From contig NZ_JACJRV010000021.1 of the NCBI RefSeq assembly GCF_014697475.1, positions 28,418 through 92,417 on the forward strand: DNA of 64,000 nucleotides, given 5' to 3'. The stretch's first letter is position 1. The number at the start of each line of letters is the position of its first letter. Shown here in pieces: positions 1 through 8,991 of this stretch. The DNA is from Nostoc sp. FACHB-152. GTDB taxonomy: Bacteria; Cyanobacteriota; Cyanobacteriia; Cyanobacteriales; Nostocaceae. Position numbers and translations under genes: made by a program. Under the pieces are notes generated by a model. It was not told the DNA's origin, made no database searches, and worked only from the letters and a program-made list of their open reading frames with translations.

Positions 1-336
<336 letters not shown>

Positions 337-416
337 AGCTAAGACAACCGCCAGATAGATAAATATTGAAAGGATTAATGATAATTTGAGATGCTGAACA
401 GCCAATAAAAATTCTT

Positions 417-1055
417 ATGATCGTTGTCCATCATCTTAACAATTCGCGATCGCAGCGAGTGCTGTGGCTACTAGAAGAATTAGGTATCGAATACGAAATC
501 AAATTCTACGAACGCGACCAAAAGACGATGTTAGCACCAACATCGTTGCGAGAAGTTCATCCTCTGGGTAAGTCACCAGTAATTACAGATGCAGGGGAAA
601 CTATTGCTGAGTCAGGAGCTATTATCGAATACATAGTAGAGCGATATGGCAACGGTCGGCTCATTCCGCCATTGGGTACTCAAGAGCGTTTGCGTTATAG
701 GTATTGGCTGCATTATGCCGAAGGCTCGGCAATGTTACCTCTAGTCATGAACACAGTTCTTAACCTTTTTGGTATTGGAGACAACAGCGTCAACGATGCA
801 TTTATCGCTCCTCAGATTAAACTTCATTTTGACTATATAGAAAATGAACTTGGTAAAAGTACATGGTTTGTTGGGGAAGAATTTACGGCTGCCGATATTC
901 AAATGAGTTTTCCTCTAGAAATAGTCGCTATGCAACCTGAACTAATTAACAGCCGACCAAAGATTAAGCAATTTATCGAACGCATCCATGCACGGCCTGC
1001 TTATAAACGCGCCCTTGAACGTGGAGGTAAGTATGATTTCGCCAAGAGCCTTTAG
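417..1055 (+). CDS. glutathione S-transferase family protein
   Basis: 212 residues, the normal length for a soluble GST. Residues 1-80 form the thioredoxin-like domain: a beta strand followed by NSRSQRVLWLLEELGIEYE at the glutathione site, then the cis-Pro region (GKSPVI) and ESGAIIEYIVERYG, the motif contacting the glutathione gamma-glutamyl group. The rest is the helical C-terminal domain, with FTAADIQMSFPLE matching the N-capping box and hydrophobic staple. The family conjugates or reduces electrophiles with glutathione. The active residue is probably Ser or Asn in NNSRSQR, typical of bacterial beta/nu-like classes. Substrate is unknown. It appears to be a single-gene unit 80 bp after rsmH. 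Confidence 0.9.
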   Translation: MIVVHHLNNSRSQRVLWLLEELGIEYEIKFYERDQKTMLAPTSLREVHPLGKSPVITDAGETIAESGAIIEYIVERYGNGRLIPPLGTQERLRYRYWLHYAEGSAMLPLVMNTVLNLFGIGDNSVNDAFIAPQIKLHFDYIENELGKSTWFVGEEFTAADIQMSFPLEIVAMQPELINSRPKIKQFIERIHARPAYKRALERGGKYDFAKSL

Positions 1056-1201
1056 TAATTTTCCTACCTCTGACAATTGCTTTGAATGTATCTCTAGATA
1101 GAAGGAAAAAATATATTTTACCCTTTACGATGCCTGTGAGTCTTAAACATGATATCGGTTTTACAAATAAAAAGATTCAGACAAAATAATAGGAGTATTA
1201 A

Positions 1202-1591
1202 ATGCAAAGAATTCTCTTATCTTTAAAACAGGTATTAAGTACAACTGTTTTAATTATTTGTACTATAGTTTTCATCGCTATCTCAGGGGTATTTATCGGC
1301 GTTCAGCAGCCTAGTTATGCAACTACATTAGAAGAATTAAAGCTAGTACCTCCAGAGTTTAAACCTAATGCCGACGAAAAAGTTAACCGTGCTTATGAAT
1401 TTGACCCAGGGGTGGGTACTCTAGAAGAGGATCGGCAACAAGATTATGAGAAAGCAGTAAAAGAATCAGAAAACCTGAACACTTTAGAAAAGGCTTATGA
1501 AAAGAATTTAAAAGAGGAGCAAGGACAAAACTCTCAAGGAAGCATTGTTGACAAAGCATCAAACTTGATTGACAAGGTAACAGGCAAATAA
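1202..1591 (+). CDS. small exported or membrane-anchored protein of unknown function
   Basis: 129 residues. A strong ribosome binding site (AGGAG at 1191-1195) precedes the ATG. Residues 11-34 are very hydrophobic and end in a possible signal-peptidase site (SYA/TT, around residue 40), so the mature part is probably periplasmic or thylakoid-lumenal. The mature region is highly charged, Glu/Lys rich and probably helical (residues 65-125). It ends in SIVDKASNLIDKVTGK, an amphipathic tail resembling low-temperature-induced or stress proteins of Nostoc; that resemblance is from memory and is weak. A perfect palindromic repeat follows ten bases after the stop and may end transcription. Confidence 0.75.
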   Translation: MQRILLSLKQVLSTTVLIICTIVFIAISGVFIGVQQPSYATTLEELKLVPPEFKPNADEKVNRAYEFDPGVGTLEEDRQQDYEKAVKESENLNTLEKAYEKNLKEEQGQNSQGSIVDKASNLIDKVTGK

Positions 1592-1600
1592 AATTTATTT

Positions 1601-1628
1601 GTAGAGACGCGAAATTTCGCGTCTCTAC
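1601..1628. repeat. palindromic GTAGAGACG repeat, possible terminator (copy 1)
   Basis: Perfect 28-bp palindrome with arms starting GTAGAGACGCG and ending CGCGTCTCTAC, followed by TTTT. Related copies with the same outer arms lie directly after two other genes (41776-41804 and 61339-61369). Its position just after a stop codon suggests an RNA hairpin in the mRNA 3' end. Confidence 0.8.
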
Positions 1629-1662
1629 TTTTCTGAACATTTAAGGATAAAAGCAGGTTGCA

Positions 1663-3273
1663 TTAAAATTCTGCAACGCTAACCGAAACTTGTCTGGGCA
1701 ATTCAATATAAAAGGTAGAACCTTCGCCAATTTTGCTGGTAAGGCTAATTGTGCCTTGCATCAATTCGACCAATGATTTAGTAATTGCTAATCCCAATCC
1801 AGTACCGTCATATTTGCGTGTGATGCTTTGATCGACTTGATACAATGGCTCAAAAATATCTTCTATTTCAGACTCTGCAATCCCAATCCCACTATCTTGG
1901 ACTGCGATCGCAGTTCTATCAGGAGAAATTTCCCACAGTTTTACTATTATGCCACCAGTTTCCGTAAATTTAATCGCATTGGACAATAACTTCTCTAAAA
2001 TTTGTTGAAGAAACTTGCTATCGTTCACCACAAAGGGATGATTGATATTGATGTCTGTTTGCAGATTTAAATTTTTTTCTATTGCTAGTGCGTGATATTC
2101 TTGTACCGTTGTTAATACTAAAGTGTGTAAGTTAACTTCCTCTAGTTTTAGCGATAAATTACCAGCTTCGACTTTAGCAAAATCGAGCATATCTTCAATA
2201 ATGTCTCTTAGATGATTGCCATTATTGAGGATACGTTCTACCATATCAGCTTGTTGTACAGTTAAAGTTGAATTGCGTTTTCTTAGCAGCACTTGCGATA
2301 AGCCTAATATGACATTCAGAGGAGTCCTGAGTTCGTGGGATGTTGTGGCTAAAAATTGCGACTTATGATTTGTCGCATTGATTAGTCGTAACTTTTGTTG
2401 TTCAATTGTGTTTTGTTTTTTTTCTAGTTCCCGTTGTTGCTCTAACAGAATTGCTGTTTGTGTAGATAAAATCTCTTCATGCTGTTCTAATGTTTGTCTG
2501 ATTTTGGCATGATGAATAGCGATCGCTAATAAGTCTATAATCCCATCTAAAATTTTCTGCGATGTTGCATCAAAGGTATGAGGATTATTCCAGTTACCAA
2601 TTGCTAATACTCCTAACCGACCTAGCTGTGGTGAATATATGGGTACACCATACATAGAACTAGGTGAAAATCCAGAGATATCTGGAACATCAAAATCTAA
2701 ATAATCTGAGAATTTTTCACCGATATTTTCATCGTTAACCGGACTAACTTGAAATAATTTTGCTACTCCTGTAGCAAAAACTTCATTTAATAAATTTAAA
2801 TAATTATAACTTTTATTTTTAACATCTTCTTTGCCAATATCATTCAGCTTTATCAAGATCAGCCTATCAATATCTGTTCCTATCTTAGCTGCTAATTCTA
2901 ACTCTTTAGTTTGAGAATTATATAATGCTATGATACAAAACTCTGCGCCATCAATAGCATCACAAATTTCTTGCGTTATCTCTTTTAAAAGTTCTGGTAA
3001 ATGTATTTTTTGATTAGTAATATGCAGAAGCTGCTGTAGTATTGCTAACTGTTTAGAAGTTGAATAATGATTGTTGGTTTGGAAATCTAAGTATAGTTTT
3101 TGACTTAGATTCATAGGTGATTGACGATGATTTTTTTCTATATAAACTGCTTCTTGTTCTGTATTTTTATTGCACAAAAATCTTTTACCAAACTCATGCT
3201 CCTCAGACAAAAAAGCTTCATTTATTTTGCTAAATTCATTTGGTTTAAAGTAAGGCAGATCATCTTTAGTCAT
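1663..3273 (-). CDS. GAF-domain sensor histidine kinase
   Basis: 536 residues, no membrane segment, so cytoplasmic. Residues about 80-255 form a GAF-like sensor (ITQEICDAIDGAEFCIIALY ... GVPIYSPQLGRLGVLAIGNW). A coiled coil at about 260-300 leads to the HisKA dimerisation domain with the phosphoacceptor His313 (TSHELRTPLN). The HATPase domain has the N box (LLSNAIKFTETGG), G1 box (QDSGIGIAESEI), F box (IFEPLYQVD) and G2 box (GTGLGLAITKSL), so it should be active. No response regulator is adjacent, which makes it an orphan kinase. Cys or His ligands for a bilin are not evident in the GAF region. The signal is unknown. Confidence 0.92.
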   Translation of the reverse strand: MTKDDLPYFKPNEFSKINEAFLSEEHEFGKRFLCNKNTEQEAVYIEKNHRQSPMNLSQKLYLDFQTNNHYSTSKQLAILQQLLHITNQKIHLPELLKEITQEICDAIDGAEFCIIALYNSQTKELELAAKIGTDIDRLILIKLNDIGKEDVKNKSYNYLNLLNEVFATGVAKLFQVSPVNDENIGEKFSDYLDFDVPDISGFSPSSMYGVPIYSPQLGRLGVLAIGNWNNPHTFDATSQKILDGIIDLLAIAIHHAKIRQTLEQHEEILSTQTAILLEQQRELEKKQNTIEQQKLRLINATNHKSQFLATTSHELRTPLNVILGLSQVLLRKRNSTLTVQQADMVERILNNGNHLRDIIEDMLDFAKVEAGNLSLKLEEVNLHTLVLTTVQEYHALAIEKNLNLQTDININHPFVVNDSKFLQQILEKLLSNAIKFTETGGIIVKLWEISPDRTAIAVQDSGIGIAESEIEDIFEPLYQVDQSITRKYDGTGLGLAITKSLVELMQGTISLTSKIGEGSTFYIELPRQVSVSVAEF

Positions 3274-3817
3274 CTTGGGTTCACACTTTTTGGCTTGTGA
3301 GCTTTATAGTTGTTCACCAGCCTTTGTGAATGCCTGATGTCTTTGCATTGTCAATTACTGCATCAGTTCTAAACTCACAGGTTGTTGAACTCCTATAACT
3401 AGAATAATTTTATCAATTTATTTCAGTATGTCATCTTATTTATTAACAGTAATTATACTGAATATTTAGTTTATAAATCTTTATGATGATTATATTGATA
3501 CTTTAATATTATTTCACTAATTGTTAATAAATAAATAAATTTATTACAGTTTTAGTTAATTGGTAAAAATCCTGAGGCTCACATCCCAGCTTTTTTAAAA
3601 GTCGGGTATATTGTTGTTTACAAATATCTAAGACTGCTAGAACACCAATTCATTACTGCTGGAAGAACCGCTCCCCTACAAGCTACCGTGTACACACAAG
3701 TCTGATAAAGTTGCCTAATAGCATTTTGATCCTCCCCTTGAGCCTCCCCTTTTTAAGGGGGATCGAAACCTTAACTGAACTGTACTGGACAAAATAAAAA
3801 GCTTTCAAAACTATTGC
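3274..3817. other. non-coding gap between two minus-strand signalling genes
   Basis: AT-rich, with no convincing ORF or tRNA. The bases upstream of the kinase start (3274 to about 3420) probably hold its promoter. A short dyad (3728-3739 GATCCTCCCCTT with 3755-3764 AAGGGGGATC) of a kind common in cyanobacterial intergenic DNA lies about 50 bp downstream of the stop codon of the neighbouring cyclase-like gene and may act as its terminator. Confidence 0.6.
3728..3764. repeat. inverted repeat CTCCCCTT/AAGGGGG
   Basis: Arms GATCCTCCCCTT (3728-3739) and AAGGGGGATC (3755-3764) pair around a short C-rich spacer. It lies about 50 bp beyond the stop codon of the minus-strand cyclase-like gene and is a candidate terminator hairpin or an interspersed repeat. 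Confidence 0.55.
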
Positions 3818-6169
3818 CTATTGCCCACTTCCCTTCTTTCCCATTAACAGATAAGTTGTAATTTTGCGTTGATTGCTAATTTCTATTTCATCGTATTTTT
3901 GAAACAAAAATTCATGTCGTATTTGTTCGTAAGCAGTGGCGGTGACTTGGATAGTGTCAGCTAAACTTTGGGCTTCGATGCATCTGGCAATATCGATGGT
4001 ATCCATTAAACCCGTTGCTGCTGCTGTGACAATGCCAGTATGGATACCAATGCAAATTTTAAGGTTTTGCTGATTTTCTATATTAAATGTAGCGATCGCT
4101 GTTTGCATATCCAAAGCCATTTGAGCGATCGCATGGGCATGATCTTTGCGTTTTGTTGGTAATCCACAGATTACCACATAAGCATCATTGATAGTTTTGA
4201 TTTTTTCTAAACCGTAGCGAGTGCTGAGGCGATCGAAAGTGGCAAAAATGGGACTGAGTAAATTGACTAGTTGCATTGCACTTCCCACAGCAGCAACTTC
4301 GCCTAAACCTACAATATCTGCACACAAAACAGTCATATTAATTACATCTGCGTCCGCGTCGTATACGTGCGGGCGTAGGGCGTTAGATGTTAATGGTGAT
4401 ATTCTAACTTGCCATAGTTGTTCTGTTTGTGCTTGCTGGTTTTGCAATGCTTCTTCTAGCAGCACTCTTTGGGTAATGTTGCGAAAAATACCACGCATTG
4501 CTACTGGCCTACCATTCGCAAATTTACAGTTAACATTACCTTCTAAAAATACTGTTTGACCATTTTTAGCAATAAAAGCCACCTTAACTTGTTCTAACTC
4601 TTCTCCTGACATTAATTGATAAAACATTTGCCGATAATATTCTTTAAAATCAGGATGGATGATATCAAATATACTTATTTGCTCAACTGCGTCCTCACTG
4701 TAACCTAAAGTTCTGCACCATGCCTGATTTACATATAAAAAACGACCGTAGGGATTAACCGAGACAATTAAATCATTAGCATTTTCACAGATATCTCGAT
4801 ATTGAGATTCGCTTTCTAATAAATTATCTTCTGCTTGTTTTCGTTTCATAAATTGAGCAATTTGGCTACCAACTGAAACCATCATTTGCAATAAATCTGC
4901 ATCATTTGGTTGCACATCCCGGCTAAAAAAAGTCATCACACCTAAAACTTTATTGTCATCTAGAATCGGAAAACCAAAGGCTGAATGCAATCCTGCGGCT
5001 ATAGCAGTTTGTTTGCGCTGGGAATCTCTATAGTCTGAAATATCTTTAATCCATAAAGGAGAACGCCTAGCCCAAATTTGACCAGGTAATCCCATGCTAG
5101 GATGATATGTAGTTTGCCATGTAACTGCTTTAAATTCGCGCACAGAAACAAGCCGGCTTGACCATATTTCTACACATCGCAAGACAGCATGATCATTATC
5201 TTCTGGCACATCAGTACTAATATATTGGCTAATTGTCCATAATTCGCCTACATCCCACTCTAAACTTTGGCAGATAGCCTGCAATATTTGTGGCATTGCC
5301 TGTTTAATATTTTGTGATTCTGATAGAATGCGGGTAATACTATATTGGGCATTATTCCGTTGTTCTCGACGTTTACGACTAGTAATATCCCGACCAATAT
5401 AAATAATATCTTCTAACACTTCATTTTTTTTCTGCATTACAGCACAAGAAAAAGCTATTAAAACTTTTTCGCCGGTTTTCTTGCGGCATACTACTTCAAA
5501 ATGCTGTAAATCTCGATTAATTTTACTATAGTGATTAATAATTCTGAGCAATAAAAAATTATCATCAAAGATTAGGGATATAGGCTGGTTAATTAATTCT
5601 TCTTCCTGAAAATCAAATAATTTTAAAGCTGCTAAATTTACCTTTTTGATTTTGCCAGAATTACTAGTTACCAATAAGGCATCTGCCATTGAACTGATAA
5701 CTGTATCCATGTAATTTTTATATGCCACCAATGTCATTGAAAGAATACTAGCAGCATTAGTAAGTTTCAATAAATTTTGCTTATCTTGGATGATATTGGT
5801 TACATCTTTAATCAAGATAAGTAATTTAGATATAGTTAAATTTTCACTTGGTTCAGCAATAATATAAATATTAATATAAACGTCAGCCTGAGTATCAAAG
5901 CTGCGTTTAACGCCTGATAGTTCAAATATTTCTTGTTCACCTTGCAAGATAGATTGCAAAATATGTTCGATGCCGTTAAATTCAGGAAAGCTTAGTCGAA
6001 TATCTTTGCCTAATTCTACTTCTTCAGGCTGAGATGCAAAGCAGTGTGCTTGTTCAGATTTATCTAAAATCTGAAAATGAGCATCCAATTTTAAGTGTTC
6101 AAATCTGCGTAAAATTGAATATTTATTAAAGATCTGCTCTACTACCTCGTATTTCATTCTAGCTTTCAA
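3818..6169 (-). CDS. PAS-PAS-GAF-PAS protein with a degenerate class III nucleotide cyclase domain
   Basis: 783 residues, cytoplasmic. Order: a PAS-like region (about 20-130), a PAS (150-270, ending DIIYIGRDITSRKRREQ), a GAF (275-450, HSAFGFPILDDNKVLGVMTFFS), a further PAS (455-580, NANDLIVSVNPYGRFLYVNQAW ... RGIFRNITQR), then a class III cyclase homology domain (605-775). Both metal-binding aspartates (D618 in CADIVGLG, D662 in KTINDAYVV) and the ATP-type lysine (KTIND) are present. After GIHTGIVTAAATG, however, about seven to ten residues are missing relative to the family, and the motif usually read as WGDTVNxAxRME is DTIDIARCIEA, so the transition-state Asn and Arg are absent. It may be inactive, regulatory, or a partner of another cyclase. 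No frame disruption is visible. Confidence 0.85.
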   Translation of the reverse strand: MKARMKYEVVEQIFNKYSILRRFEHLKLDAHFQILDKSEQAHCFASQPEEVELGKDIRLSFPEFNGIEHILQSILQGEQEIFELSGVKRSFDTQADVYINIYIIAEPSENLTISKLLILIKDVTNIIQDKQNLLKLTNAASILSMTLVAYKNYMDTVISSMADALLVTSNSGKIKKVNLAALKLFDFQEEELINQPISLIFDDNFLLLRIINHYSKINRDLQHFEVVCRKKTGEKVLIAFSCAVMQKKNEVLEDIIYIGRDITSRKRREQRNNAQYSITRILSESQNIKQAMPQILQAICQSLEWDVGELWTISQYISTDVPEDNDHAVLRCVEIWSSRLVSVREFKAVTWQTTYHPSMGLPGQIWARRSPLWIKDISDYRDSQRKQTAIAAGLHSAFGFPILDDNKVLGVMTFFSRDVQPNDADLLQMMVSVGSQIAQFMKRKQAEDNLLESESQYRDICENANDLIVSVNPYGRFLYVNQAWCRTLGYSEDAVEQISIFDIIHPDFKEYYRQMFYQLMSGEELEQVKVAFIAKNGQTVFLEGNVNCKFANGRPVAMRGIFRNITQRVLLEEALQNQQAQTEQLWQVRISPLTSNALRPHVYDADADVINMTVLCADIVGLGEVAAVGSAMQLVNLLSPIFATFDRLSTRYGLEKIKTINDAYVVICGLPTKRKDHAHAIAQMALDMQTAIATFNIENQQNLKICIGIHTGIVTAAATGLMDTIDIARCIEAQSLADTIQVTATAYEQIRHEFLFQKYDEIEISNQRKITTYLLMGKKGSGQ

Positions 6170-7198
6170 TAAATAATGTAATTATTTTGACAATAATACT
6201 TAAGCTTACGGCGATATTTTACGTAAAAAGCTTGAACCCACTTTCAACGCTGGCCGGATAAAATTATCGTTGTACACAGAACTAAAGATTCCAGCCTTTA
6301 GTTTTATAATTCACACTTCAACACCATTTTTAATTTTATCTGGTATTTTTTAAAATATCTGCTTAATCTACAAAGCAATTCATAATAAGTTGGTTATATA
6401 GGAATCTGGTTTGATGACTAAACATATTTGTGTAATCAGGCAATAGGCAATAGTAAAGAAGGTCGCTAAAAATATACTGACTTTTTTCAAAAATCAAATA
6501 TGAATCCTATAAAATAAAATTTTATATAAGTAAATTAACTTGAGTGTTGATTTCAGCCTAAGCCAAATAAATTAGCGATCGCCATATTGATTGATAAAGC
6601 TACCAAAACTGAAGACATAGTAAAAATTTAGGTAAGGATTACAAACATATAGATCTGTGTATTCATAAATTTCACACCTTCTCAAAGGACAAGTATGATT
6701 GTGTCGGTGATTACTTTTAGATTTAAAGTATTAAGTAGTTTTGCTTAAACTATTATTACCTATGACTTAATAATCATCTTCACACTTTAAACACTAGTCG
6801 TTAATGTTTAAACGTTTGTTCCTCATGTACCTTGATTTATAAGTAATGCTTAATCGCTAGGAACTAAACTATAAGCAGTTACAGCAAATGCTTTAACCTT
6901 TGCAGTAAACTTTAATCAATAGATAAGTAATGCTTAAGTAATAGTAATAAATTTATAAGCTATTGTTGCAAACCTAAAAGCTTTTGTAATTAATCTTACG
7001 CCATTGATAAGTAATGCTTAAATAATTACAGCAATTTTTCAAGCAAGCTTATAAATATGATTCCTCTCTTAAAGTTTTCATTTACCTCAGCAATATTAAC
7101 TAAATCCGACACATTAAACATTTGCTAGATTTTCCTCAAGACAATCAATTAGTTATTGGTATAAAACAGAACTATAAACTTAGCAATAGGGATGCATC
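6170..7198. other. 1-kb AT-rich gap with an 84-bp periodic repeat
   Basis: No credible ORF or RNA gene. The 3' third (6841 to about 7060) holds three imperfect direct repeats, described separately. The left part holds the probable promoter of the minus-strand cyclase-like gene. The last 100 bases should carry the promoter of the small plus-strand gene at 7199. Confidence 0.6.
6841..7060. repeat. three imperfect direct repeats with exact 84-bp spacing
   Basis: The 13-mer AAGTAATGCTTAA begins at 6841, 6925 and 7009, exactly 84 bp apart. Further matches keep the same phase: ATAAGC at unit positions 31-36 in units 1 and 2 with AAGC at 33-36 in unit 3, and GCAAA at 44-48 in units 1 and 2. A looser relative (AAGTAGTTTTGCTTAA) starts at 6733. 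The third unit degenerates before the gene at 7199. Confidence 0.75.
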
Positions 7199-7570
7199 AT
7201 GGCACGTCGTAAAAGAAATTCTAGTATTTTAGAACGAGCCGAACGGCGTATTGAGAGTTTGCAGTCTATCAACCAGCAACTTGACTTTGGTGGAGGAGTC
7301 ACTATGGAAGCCTACACCACTCAAATTAGTAATTTACGCTCTAAGCTTGCTGCTTACAACACAGCTTTATCTTCCATAGACCAACTCATAGATGAAGTAA
7401 AAAATGCCGAAAAAGCCGTCAGCGAAATGTCAGAAAAAATGTTGTTAGGAGTGGGAAGCCGATACGGTAAAGCCAGCCAAGAATACGAGATGGCGGGTGG
7501 TGTACGACGCAAAGCCAACCGACGCTCAAAAAGCAATCTTAGCAGATTAGTCCTAGTAGCTGACAATTAA
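7199..7570 (+). CDS. small basic coiled-coil protein, function unknown
   Basis: 123 residues beginning MARRKRNSSILERAERRIESL. Both ends are strongly basic (RRKR at the start; RRKANRRSKSN near the C terminus). The middle (about 40-95) is a predicted coiled coil with regular leucine, isoleucine and alanine spacing (ISNLRSKLAAYNTALSSIDQLIDEVKNAEKAVSEMSEKM). No enzymatic motif is seen. The charge pattern could suit nucleic-acid binding, but that is speculation. It sits alone after a long repeat-bearing gap. Coding status is supported by length, codon use and a clean start (TAGGGATGCATC ATG), with a weak ribosome site. Confidence 0.7.
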   Translation: MARRKRNSSILERAERRIESLQSINQQLDFGGGVTMEAYTTQISNLRSKLAAYNTALSSIDQLIDEVKNAEKAVSEMSEKMLLGVGSRYGKASQEYEMAGGVRRKANRRSKSNLSRLVLVADN

Positions 7571-7620
7571 AATCGCCGCCATATAAACAGCAGGAAGCAG
7601 CATTCTTTCTAAAATTTGCA

Positions 7621-7773
7621 CCACTTGCTACCTCTACGGCAACCCTGTTCTCCGGCAAAGACTCTAACGCATAGCTTGCTTTCCCGTAGGAAAGCTTACT
7701 CTTGTCCTGACGCGAACGAGAACGGTTTCGCCAAACAGCGAACAAGTTGGGTTTCCCGGCTTGAAGCAAGTGG
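7621..7773. repeat. interspersed palindromic repeat mosaic
   Basis: Ends are an inverted pair, CCACTTGCT (7621-7629) and AGCAAGTGG (7765-7773). In between are smaller dyads such as AGCTTGCTTTCC/GGAAAGCTT and GGGTTTCCCGGCTTG. Similar wording (CCACTTGCTACAAGTCGGG, GCAGTGG) occurs inside the element at 54290-54471, so this is a dispersed family. A short ORF through it (7616-7798) is not a gene. Confidence 0.6.
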
Positions 7774-7830
7774 ACTGCGAATTCCATTGTGGGAATAATA
7801 AGCACACAGTTCAAAAAAGATGAGATCAAT

Positions 7831-8988
7831 ATGTTGAATGTAGTAGTTGGCCATAGCAACGACCCAGATTCTTTATCAGCAATCTCTGAAGTAATCGAGC
7901 AATGTCACAACAGCTTAGGAGATAAACAGCCCCAAGCTGGGATTCTGTTTGCAGCAATTGATTTTGATTATGCACTCATCTTGCAAGAAATTGTGCAAGC
8001 ATTTCCAGGCATAGAATTAATTGGTGGTACAACTGATGCGGAAATTTCTTCAGTATTAAATTTTCAGCAAGACTCAATCGCTTTAATGCTGTTTTCTTCT
8101 GAAGAAATAGAAATTTATGCTGGCTTAGGTCGAGAACTATCCAAAGATCCACTTTTAGCAACTAAACAAGCTGTTGAACAAGCAAAATCAAAAATTAAAC
8201 ATCAAGCTCCTTCTCAATTATGCTTGACTGTACCTGAAAGTTTAACAGTTGATGGCGTATTAATTGTAGAAGGATTAAAACTAGCACTAGGTAATGATGT
8301 GCCTATTTTCGGTGGGTTGACAGCTGATCAATGGAAATTCCAAAAAACGTATCAATTCTTTCAAACTGAAATTCTGAATGATGCTGTACCTGTTTTAATT
8401 TTTTCCGGAAAATTTTTATTTTCTCAAGGTATAGCTAGTGGTTGGCATCCTCTGGGAAGAAAAAGCCGAGTTACTAAAGTTGATAAAAATATTCTTTATG
8501 AGATAGATGGTAAACCAGCATTAGATTTTTACCATCACTATTTAGGTGGTTTACCTCCTTCTGGTGAGTATCCTTTGGCAGTGTTTGAATCAGAAGCAGA
8601 AGAATTTTATATGCGTGCGCCTAGTGTTTATGATGCTCAAACTGGCAGTATCACTTTTTTAGGAGAAATACCTAAAAATGCTTTTGTTCAAATAGCTCAA
8701 GCTAGCCGAGATGAAATTTTAGGTGCTGCTAAAACTTCTATTACAAATGCTTTAAAAAATTATCCAGGTACAAAACCAGACGCGGCTTTATTTTTTTCAT
8801 GTGCAGCCCGTCGGCAATTATTAGGCACCCGTACTGTAGAAGAATATCAGCTTGCACAAGAATGTTTAACAGCATCTATTCCAGGTTGTGGATTTTACAC
8901 TCATGGTGAAATTTCACCATTGAATTATGGAGGTGAAACTAGATTACATCATGAAACATTCGTGACCCTTTTAATAGGGATGCATTAA
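7831..8988 (+). CDS. FIST-domain (FIST_N + FIST_C) sensory protein
   Basis: 385 residues from the ATG at 7831; an in-frame GTG at 7789 would add 14 residues, but 7831 fits the family start (MLNVVVGHSNDPDSL). Residues about 20-220 form FIST_N (QAGILFAAIDFDYALILQEI ... ELIGGTTDAEISS, and VPIFGGLTADQWKF). Residues 225-370 form FIST_C (IDGKPALDFYHHYLGG ... DAALFFSCAARRQLLG ... GCGFYTHGEISP). FIST domains are proposed extracytoplasmic-type small-ligand (possibly amino acid) sensors, but no signal peptide is seen here. It is followed three bases later by a histidine kinase, so the two very likely form one operon and one signalling unit. Confidence 0.92.
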   Translation: MLNVVVGHSNDPDSLSAISEVIEQCHNSLGDKQPQAGILFAAIDFDYALILQEIVQAFPGIELIGGTTDAEISSVLNFQQDSIALMLFSSEEIEIYAGLGRELSKDPLLATKQAVEQAKSKIKHQAPSQLCLTVPESLTVDGVLIVEGLKLALGNDVPIFGGLTADQWKFQKTYQFFQTEILNDAVPVLIFSGKFLFSQGIASGWHPLGRKSRVTKVDKNILYEIDGKPALDFYHHYLGGLPPSGEYPLAVFESEAEEFYMRAPSVYDAQTGSITFLGEIPKNAFVQIAQASRDEILGAAKTSITNALKNYPGTKPDAALFFSCAARRQLLGTRTVEEYQLAQECLTASIPGCGFYTHGEISPLNYGGETRLHHETFVTLLIGMH

Positions 8989-8991
8989 ACA

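Noticed and set aside
3590..3625. possible tRNA or small RNA in the gap at 3274-3817
   Set aside because: Only a short imperfect hairpin (CCCAGCTTTTTT with AAAAGTCGGG); no cloverleaf or T-loop motif GGTTCGAATCC was found.
7616..7798. 60-codon ORF upstream of the FIST gene
   Set aside because: It is encoded by the dispersed palindromic repeat at 7621-7773 and has no independent support.
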